DNA from: Alphaproteobacteria bacterium
Lineage (GTDB): Bacteria > Pseudomonadota > Alphaproteobacteria > Sphingomonadales > Emcibacteraceae
Length of the DNA: 10,743 bases
Direction of reading: 5' to 3'
Assembly (NCBI GenBank): GCA_002401545.1
Contig: NVTJ01000031.1
Span: 7,959 to 18,701 of the forward strand
Numbering within the stretch: the first letter of the stretch is position 1; every line of letters starts with the position of its first letter. Below are positions 1-4,985 of this stretch, piece by piece. The notes below the pieces were generated by a model. That model did no database searches and had not been told where the DNA came from. It saw only the letters and a program-made list of their open reading frames with translations. Both the position numbers and the translations under genes were made by a program.

Positions 1-39
1 CGGAAAAAATAATATATAACGCCGTGGAAATATTAAAAA

Positions 40-192
40 ATGACCGATAAAAATGCCAGCCTGTCCCGCCGGATTACCCGATCCCTCAAAGGGCATCTGC
101 GGGTGGCGCTGATTGCTCTGGTTTTTGGTATGACGGCATACGGTCTTATCCATATATTCATATGGGCCGTACGCACGGTTGAGAATTTATAA
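40..192 (+). CDS. Small single-pass membrane protein, 50 residues, unrecognised
   Basis: This is a short open frame with ATG at 40, an in-frame TAA just upstream (34-36) and TAA at 190-192. The product begins with a polar, basic stretch (residues 1-21, with Arg and Lys at 10, 11, 14, 17 and 21). It then has one hydrophobic helix (about residues 22-44) and a short tail ending VRTVENL. The positive-inside rule suggests a cytoplasmic N terminus. A weak ribosome-binding site (GTGGA, 24-28) lies 11 bases before the ATG. It ends 12 bases before the DUF2842 gene, so the two are probably co-transcribed and the position suggests an envelope-associated role. I recognise no family. The main doubt is length: a 50-codon frame can occur by chance, but the composition, the spacing and the fit into a tight cluster support a real gene. 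Confidence 0.6.
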   Translation: MTDKNASLSRRITRSLKGHLRVALIALVFGMTAYGLIHIFIWAVRTVENL

Positions 193-204
193 AGAGTATA
201 TGAT

Positions 205-423
205 ATGATGCGTAAGTTATTTGGCTATATGTTGGGATTAATTGGATTATCCATATATATCAGTTTTGTTTCCCGCCTTGGTGATGCCTTGTTTCCCATG
301 CATGTTGCTCTGGAATTTGCCTATTATGCCATTGCCGGTATTGGCTGGATATTCCCGGCCATGGGATTTATCCGCTGGTGGCAGCGACCAAAAAATACTG
401 AAAACGATGAGAGAATACCATGA
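205..423 (+). CDS. DUF2842 family small inner-membrane protein
   Basis: The product is a 72-residue protein with two predicted membrane helices (about residues 5-25 and 37-56) and a polar tail. The segment YYAIAGIGWIFPAM (40-53) followed by IRWWQRP (56-62) matches what I know of DUF2842, a family of about 65-75 residues found in alphaproteobacteria and of unknown function. AAGAG at 192-196 sits 8 bases before the ATG at 205. The second ATG at 208 would give the MRKL start usual in the family, and either could be used. The stop overlaps the start of the next gene as ATGA (420-423), which indicates translational coupling to the EipA-like lipoprotein. Together with the 50-residue gene upstream it forms a compact envelope cluster. 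The family assignment is from remembered sequence pattern; no molecular function can be given. Confidence 0.82.
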   Translation: MMRKLFGYMLGLIGLSIYISFVSRLGDALFPMHVALEFAYYAIAGIGWIFPAMGFIRWWQRPKNTENDERIP

Positions 424-1031
424 AACCATTCTTCCAAAGCCTTATCATTATCTTCGGGCTCTCCCTTGCAGGATGCAGCAGCAACAGCACCGTTGCCCCG
501 ACAGAATCCGCCCAGCACCGGCAGAATCTGGACGAAACCAACTATGCCAATACCTATGATGAAAAAAGCATTATCAATGCGGCATCGGATTTTCTCGGTG
601 GCGGGTCGGAAGCCATCGCCAAAGTGGTTGAAAAGGCCTTTCAGGATCACGGACGACCCAATGGTTATATTATCGGCACTGAAATCAGCGGTGCCATAGG
701 CATCGGCGTTCGTTACGGTGATGGCATGATGACCCATAAAATCGAAGGCGACAGCCGCGTCTACTGGAAAGGCCCCAGCATCGGATTTGACCTTGGGGCT
801 AACGGGTCGCGGGTTTTTGCCCTGGTCTATAACCTCTATGATGTGGAGGAGCTTTATCAACGCTATCCAGCGGTGGAAGGCAGTGCCTATTTTGTTGGTG
901 GTGTCGGCATGAATTATCAACAGCGCGGCGATATTATCATCGCCCCCATGCGGGTCGGCGTCGGCCTGCGTCTGGGCATTAACCTGGGCTATATGCATCT
1001 CACCAAGAAAAGAGACTGGATTCCGTTTTAA
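420..1031 (+). CDS. eipA: EipA-like envelope integrity protein (DUF1134), predicted lipoprotein
   Basis: This 203-residue protein has a signal sequence ending in the lipobox LAGC (residues 16-19). Lipidation would be at Cys19, with Ser at the next position, so outer-membrane sorting is likely. After a polar linker (20-45) comes the DUF1134 domain (about 46-203). It is recognised from GRPNGYIIG (78-86), the glycine-rich VRYGDG (97-102), VYWKGPSIGFDLGANGSR (114-131), LVYNLYDVEELYQRYP (135-150), GSAYFVGGVG (154-163) and the closing VGLRLGINLGY (181-191) with WIPF at the end. In Brucella, EipA is a small periplasmic beta-barrel-like protein needed for resistance to envelope stress. The lipobox is unusual against the Brucella protein, which I recall as having an ordinary cleavable signal. 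The start is fixed by the ATGA overlap with the DUF2842 gene. It converges on yaaA with 19 bases between the stops. Confidence 0.88.
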   Translation: MKPFFQSLIIIFGLSLAGCSSNSTVAPTESAQHRQNLDETNYANTYDEKSIINAASDFLGGGSEAIAKVVEKAFQDHGRPNGYIIGTEISGAIGIGVRYGDGMMTHKIEGDSRVYWKGPSIGFDLGANGSRVFALVYNLYDVEELYQRYPAVEGSAYFVGGVGMNYQQRGDIIIAPMRVGVGLRLGINLGYMHLTKKRDWIPF

Positions 1032-1050
1032 AGAAGGGCCATAAGGGCGG

Positions 1051-1827
1051 CTACCCCATCATCCTGTGGAATTCCAATGTCTTGTGGTTGGACAGGGAAG
1101 GCTGAAAAACATAGCCCCCCAGATCAAAATTTTTCAGGTCTTCCACCTTCTCCAGCCGGTTCTGAATGATATAACGGGTCATCATGCCCCGGGCTTTTTT
1201 GGCGAACATGCCCAGCATACGGGCATGGCCCTCTTTCACTTCCTTGAAGACCGGGGTGATAACCCGCCCTTCCAGCATCGGTTCATTGATGGCCCTGAAA
1301 TATTCCTGAGAGGCGCAATTGACCAGAATATCCGTATGCTGCTCTTTCATGATACGGCCCAACTCGTCGGTCAGTTGATCACCCCAGAATTCGTAAAGTG
1401 TGCGGCCCCGCGCGGTGGTAATTTTTTTGCCCATTTCCAGACGGTAGGGCTGCATCAGGTCCAGCGGCCTGAGCAAACCGTAAAGACCCGACAAAATCCG
1501 GTAATGATCCTGCGCGTAATTCAGGTCATCTTCGCTTAAGGTGGCCGCCTGCAAACCCACATAGGTATCGCCGGTAAAGGCAAAAACCGCCTGCCGCGAA
1601 TTGGCCGGGGTGAAGGGGGTGGTGAAAGACCGGTAACGGTTGTAATTCAGCTCAACCAGCTTATCACTGATTTTCATCAGCGACGCCAGTTCCCCCCGGG
1701 TCAGTTTTTTTACCGCTTTTATCAATAACTCACTATCCTCAAGAAAATGCGGTATTGACCAATGAGACCGGGGCACATCTTCTGAAAAATCAAGTTTCTT
1801 GGCCGGCGAGGTTACGATCAGCATCAT
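1051..1827 (-). CDS. yaaA: Peroxide stress protein YaaA (DUF328/UPF0246)
   Basis: The product is 257-258 residues, the usual length, and collinear with E. coli YaaA throughout. Family signatures (numbered from the first Met) are SPAKKLDF (7-14), FTGDTYVGLQA (84-94), LSGLYGLLRPLDLMQPYRL (112-130), YEFWGD (145-150) and AKKARGMMTRYII (209-221). In E. coli, YaaA is induced under peroxide stress and limits unincorporated iron, and so Fenton damage; the family also has reported DNA-binding ability. Two adjacent ATGs are possible. The ribosome-binding site AGGAC (complement of 1831-1835) is only 3 bases from the first but 6 from the second (1824-1822), and the second gives the MLIVTSPAK start that matches E. 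coli. The true start is therefore probably 1824. No OxyR site could be recognised upstream. Confidence 0.95.
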   Translation of the reverse strand: MMLIVTSPAKKLDFSEDVPRSHWSIPHFLEDSELLIKAVKKLTRGELASLMKISDKLVELNYNRYRSFTTPFTPANSRQAVFAFTGDTYVGLQAATLSEDDLNYAQDHYRILSGLYGLLRPLDLMQPYRLEMGKKITTARGRTLYEFWGDQLTDELGRIMKEQHTDILVNCASQEYFRAINEPMLEGRVITPVFKEVKEGHARMLGMFAKKARGMMTRYIIQNRLEKVEDLKNFDLGGYVFQPSLSNHKTLEFHRMMG

Positions 1828-1879
1828 GGTGTCCTGTGGTTACTTTATATATACCCTTATTCTGGCTCACAATAACAAA

Positions 1880-1912
1880 TATTGACCCGGAAATACAATA
1901 GTCTCGTCAATA
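1880..1912. promoter_or_regulatory. Inverted repeat TATTGAC/GTCAATA between yaaA and the MATE gene
   Basis: TATTGAC (1880-1886) and its exact complement GTCAATA (1906-1912) flank a 19-base spacer. The site lies about 55 bases upstream of yaaA in the divergent gap of about 210 bases. Each arm contains TTGAC, which resembles a -35 element, but neither arm has a convincing -10 box 16-18 bases away. An operator is possible; a chance repeat cannot be excluded. Confidence 0.3.
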
Positions 1913-1970
1913 CCCGTTGCCCCATAACAATAAAGTAACCCCGGCACCGGCAAGAATTACACGCCTCCTA

Positions 1971-2000
1971 TTGACAGTTCCCCTTTTAAGTTCCATCTAT
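1971..2000 (+). promoter_or_regulatory. Possible promoter of the MATE gene
   Basis: A perfect -35 consensus, TTGACA, lies at 1971-1976. The matching -10 region (about 1993-2001, CCATCTATC) is a poor fit to TATAAT, so this is only a candidate. It would place the transcript start about 30 bases before the TTG start codon at 2035, a normal leader length. Confidence 0.3.
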
Positions 2001-2034
2001 CAGGCTGAATAACAACCAAGGGAAAATACTTCAA

Positions 2035-3426
2035 TTGTCCGGGTCAAATACAAGAAAAAGCCCCAACGTCAACCTGACAGAAGGCCCGGTTCACAAGCAT
2101 CTGATTCGTATGGCCCTGCCCATGATGGTTGGCATTACCGCCTCCATGGGATTCATTCTGGCCGATACCTATTTCATCGGCCAGCTCGGCCCCGAAGAAC
2201 TGGCCGCCATGGGGTTTGTCGGCCCCATCGCCATGATCATTGTCGCGGCCTCCATCGGCGTGAGCGCCGGAACCTCATCCGTGATGGCCCGGGCATCCGG
2301 GCGCGGCGACCATCAGGAACTAACCCGCCTCGCCACCATCAGTCTTATCATGGCTGTTCTGATTTCCCTGAGCTTTACCCTGATCGGGCTGCTGACCATC
2401 GAGCCGCTTTTTACCATGATGGGAGCCGATGAAAACACCCTGCCCATGATCCGTGATTATATGCAGATATGGTATTGGTCGCCCCTGTTTATCATTGTAC
2501 CCATGGTGGCCATGGGGGCCATGAGGGCCTTGGGCGATACCGCACTGCAGGGCAAACTGATGCTTTTCGCTGCCCTTGCCAATGTGATCCTCGACCCCAT
2601 ACTGATTTTTGGCCTGTTTGGCTTCCCGCGTCTGGAAATGACCGGCGCCGCCCTTGCTACCCTGATCACCAGGTCAGGCACCTTTATGGCCGTACTCTAT
2701 TATCTGGCCTATCGCTTCCAGGTGATCAAATTCACCCGGGAGATTATGGGCAGTTTCAAAATCTATGCCCGCAAAATCATGCATGTGGGACTTCCCGCCA
2801 TGGGAACCAATATGATCATCCCCCTGTCCGGGGGTATTGTCATTGCCATCATCGCCCTGTTTGGCAATGATGCGGTTGCCGGGACCAATGTGGCCATGCG
2901 GATTGAGGCCGTAACCATCATTGTTTTTTATGCCCTGTCCGCTGTGATCGGGCCGTTTGCCGGTCAGAATATGGGGGCTGGAAAATATGACAGGATTGAG
3001 AAGGCCCTGCAGCAATGCGCCCTGTTCGCCGTCATATGGGGCGGCGTTCTTGCGGTGGCAATCGCCCTTGTCGCCCCGGCCATCACCGTGCATTTCAGTG
3101 ACGAGGCCGCCATTCAGGAAGTTGCCAACAGTTATCTGTATATCATGCCCATATCATACGGGGCTTATGGCTTTGTCATGACCGCCAATGCCACCTTTAA
3201 CGGATTGGGCAGGCCGATCCCCGGCGTTGTTATTTCCACCCTGAGGGTTGCCGTTTTCCAGTTTCCTCTGGTGCTGATCGCCGCCTTCTTTTTATCGGAT
3301 ATGCGTTATGTTTTTGCCGCCTCCAGCCTGTCGAACATTCTGACCGGCGCCATTGCCTATATCTGGATCATGAAAACAGTCCGCCGCATGGCCCCGGCAC
3401 AGCTTGCCGAACAACCGGCAGAATAG
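2035..3426 (+). CDS. MATE family efflux transporter
   Basis: This 463-residue multi-pass inner-membrane protein should have the 12 helices of the MATE (multidrug and toxic compound extrusion) family, which exports cationic drugs or metabolites in exchange for sodium or protons. Signatures are LTEGPVHKHLIRMALPMM (14-31), ADTYFIGQLGPEELAAMGF (43-61), NVILDPILIFG (183-193) and MTGAALATL (202-210). A second half repeats the topology (from about residue 240), with GLPAMGTNM and GQNMGAG. Translation must begin upstream of the first in-frame ATG (codon 26), because the conserved LTEGP block precedes it. TTG at 2035, with AAGGGA (2018-2023) 11 bases upstream, is the best start. Its stop is 4 bases from that of the convergent GntP-type gene. 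The substrate cannot be told from sequence. It is closer to generic bacterial MATE proteins than to a named NorM or DinF. Confidence 0.93.
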   Translation: MSGSNTRKSPNVNLTEGPVHKHLIRMALPMMVGITASMGFILADTYFIGQLGPEELAAMGFVGPIAMIIVAASIGVSAGTSSVMARASGRGDHQELTRLATISLIMAVLISLSFTLIGLLTIEPLFTMMGADENTLPMIRDYMQIWYWSPLFIIVPMVAMGAMRALGDTALQGKLMLFAALANVILDPILIFGLFGFPRLEMTGAALATLITRSGTFMAVLYYLAYRFQVIKFTREIMGSFKIYARKIMHVGLPAMGTNMIIPLSGGIVIAIIALFGNDAVAGTNVAMRIEAVTIIVFYALSAVIGPFAGQNMGAGKYDRIEKALQQCALFAVIWGGVLAVAIALVAPAITVHFSDEAAIQEVANSYLYIMPISYGAYGFVMTANATFNGLGRPIPGVVISTLRVAVFQFPLVLIAAFFLSDMRYVFAASSLSNILTGAIAYIWIMKTVRRMAPAQLAEQPAE

Positions 3427-3430
3427 CGCG

Positions 3431-4750
3431 TCATAACCCCACGGCGAACAAGGCAATGGCCAGAATTGCCCCGATGAAGGGAATGACCACCGTCAGCGCC
3501 GCCACTGGCAGATAGGCCGTCCGGTGTGTCTCGCCGCATATGGCCCGGATTGTGGTCACCACATAACCATTATGGGGCAGGCTGTCCAGTCCGCCGGACG
3601 TGATGGCAATCACCCGGTGCAGGGCGTCCGGGTCAACCCCCGCCTCCAGATAATGCGGCGCTATCAGCGGCAGGGCGATGGCCTGTCCCCCCGATGCCGA
3701 ACCGGTAAGGGCGACAATAACGCTGATGGCGACCGCCGCGCCAACCAGCCCGCCCCCGGGAAGCGCTGTCATATAAGCCAACGCCCCGTGAAAAGCCGGA
3801 GTCAGTTTGGCAATACTGCCAAAGCCCACCACGGCGCAGGTATTGGATATGGCAATCAAGGCTCCGAAGGTTGCTGATGACAGGGCGACGGAAAGATTGT
3901 TGAATTTCTTCCAATAGAGGGCAATGGCCAGCAAAAGCCCCACCAGCAACGCTACAACAAGCGACGACTTGCCGTAATGCAGAACCACACTGAAATAAAA
4001 GGAGGAGCCAAGCACGGCCACCAGCGGAATCAGACCCAGGAAGGGATTGGGCAGATTGTCATATATTTTATGATCCGGATCACCATCGCGTTCGTCATAA
4101 CATTCCCCCGCCGCAACCGCCCACCGGATCATTTTTTCAAACCACCAGATTCCGGTTGAGGCCATGAAGAGCGCCACCACAATACTGACCTGCCATCCGG
4201 CAAACTGTGTCGTGCCGAGATATTCCATGGGCAGAAAATTCTGGATTTCCACCGACCCGGCCGAGGTCATGGTAAAAGTGACCGAGCCAAAAGCCAGAGC
4301 CGCCGGAATGAACCGCCGGGGCAGGTTGGCTTTCCTGAACAGGCTCAGCGCCATAGGGAAGACGGAAAAGGCGACCACAAAAACGCTCACCCCGCCGTAA
4401 GTCAATATGGCACAGGCCATAATCACCGCAAGGGCCGCCTGTTTCATGCCCAGCTTCCGCACAACCCAGTGCGCCACGCTGTCAGCGGCACCGCTGTCTT
4501 CCATGACCTTGCCGAACATGGCCCCGAGCAGAAAGACAATGAACCAGTCCCGAAGGAAATCAGCAAAGCCGGTCATGTAACTAACGGTAAAGCTCAGACC
4601 CCCGCCGGCCATTGGCGGCAGCAGGGGCAAACCACTGCACAGGGCCACCAGTAACGCACAAAGCGGGGCGGCAATCAGGATATTCATCCCCCTGATGGTC
4701 AGTATAATGAGAAGAAAAAGCCCCCCGATCAATCCGAATATACTTAACAT
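3431..4750 (-). CDS. GntP family permease (organic-acid uptake, possibly hydroxybutyrate-like)
   Basis: This 439-residue protein has 11-13 hydrophobic segments, the usual length for the GntP family of inner-membrane organic-acid:proton symporters (gluconate and related sugar acids, hydroxybutyrate). Diagnostic blocks are FGKVMEDSGAADSVAHWVV (79-97), LTYGGVSVFVVAFSVFPMA (116-134), LTGSASGG (348-355) and SGGLDSLPHNGYVVTTIRA (385-403). The last block resembles members annotated as D-beta-hydroxybutyrate permeases more than the gluconate group. That substrate call is tentative, as no catabolic gene is adjacent. A very good ribosome-binding site, AGGAGAGG (complement of 4759-4766), lies 8 bases before the ATG. 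The gene is divergent from the TonB-dependent receptor and shares a 235-base regulatory region with it. Its 3' end converges tightly on the MATE gene with no room for a separate terminator. Confidence 0.92.
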   Translation of the reverse strand: MLSIFGLIGGLFLLIILTIRGMNILIAAPLCALLVALCSGLPLLPPMAGGGLSFTVSYMTGFADFLRDWFIVFLLGAMFGKVMEDSGAADSVAHWVVRKLGMKQAALAVIMACAILTYGGVSVFVVAFSVFPMALSLFRKANLPRRFIPAALAFGSVTFTMTSAGSVEIQNFLPMEYLGTTQFAGWQVSIVVALFMASTGIWWFEKMIRWAVAAGECYDERDGDPDHKIYDNLPNPFLGLIPLVAVLGSSFYFSVVLHYGKSSLVVALLVGLLLAIALYWKKFNNLSVALSSATFGALIAISNTCAVVGFGSIAKLTPAFHGALAYMTALPGGGLVGAAVAISVIVALTGSASGGQAIALPLIAPHYLEAGVDPDALHRVIAITSGGLDSLPHNGYVVTTIRAICGETHRTAYLPVAALTVVIPFIGAILAIALFAVGL

Positions 4751-4794
4751 TTAAGTTACCTCTCCTGCTTCCTGTACACTTATTAAGACTAACC

Positions 4795-4808
4795 GTAATT
4801 GCAATTAC
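4795..4808. promoter_or_regulatory. Perfect 14-base palindrome upstream of the GntP-type permease
   Basis: GTAATTGCAATTAC reads identically on both strands. It lies 45-58 bases before the permease start codon, a position typical of a dimeric repressor or activator site. The regulator is unknown and no regulator gene is present in the window. A second, weaker dyad, ATTAG-T-CTAAT, lies at 4859-4869. Confidence 0.5.
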
Positions 4809-4919
4809 TGACCCCGTCTCCAGACAAAAAAACCGCAACCCACTCAAATTCTTATACTATTAGTCTAATTCATTACAGAAAAATAATTAGTGGATTTCAT
4901 ATATTATCCCTAAAACAAA

Positions 4920-4948
4920 TTGATTAATCAACCTATTGGCTTTATGGT
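4920..4948 (+). promoter_or_regulatory. Candidate promoter of the TonB-dependent receptor, with an overlapping palindrome
   Basis: TTGATT (4920-4925) and TATGGT (4943-4948) are separated by exactly 17 bases, and each matches the sigma-70-type consensus at 4 of 6 positions. The -35 element is embedded in a perfect 12-base palindrome, TTGATTAATCAA (4920-4931), so a protein bound there would block or modulate the promoter. The predicted transcript start is near 4955, giving a leader of about 30 bases. AGAGGA (4973-4978) serves as ribosome-binding site before the ATG at 4986. Confidence 0.5.
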
Positions 4949-4985
4949 TAACTCCCCAAAAAAATATTAACCAGAGGAAACACCA

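Noticed and set aside
324..998. A 224-codon open frame on the minus strand opposite the small-protein and eipA genes
   Set aside because: It lies antisense to two well-recognised coding sequences, has no recognisable domain, and its length is explained by the third-position bias of the real genes.
1032..1050. Gap between the convergent eipA and yaaA stops, examined for a bidirectional terminator
   Set aside because: It is only 19 bases and has no stem; termination must occur elsewhere or within the opposing gene.
2674..3093. Minus-strand open frame of 139 codons within the MATE gene
   Set aside because: The composition is His/Gly/Asp-rich as expected from the reverse of a membrane-protein gene, and the plus frame is clearly MATE.
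4816..4832. GTCTCCAGAC followed by a run of A, considered as a terminator for one of the divergent genes
   Set aside because: It has four-base arms with a two-base loop and lies upstream of both genes, where no transcript is expected to end.
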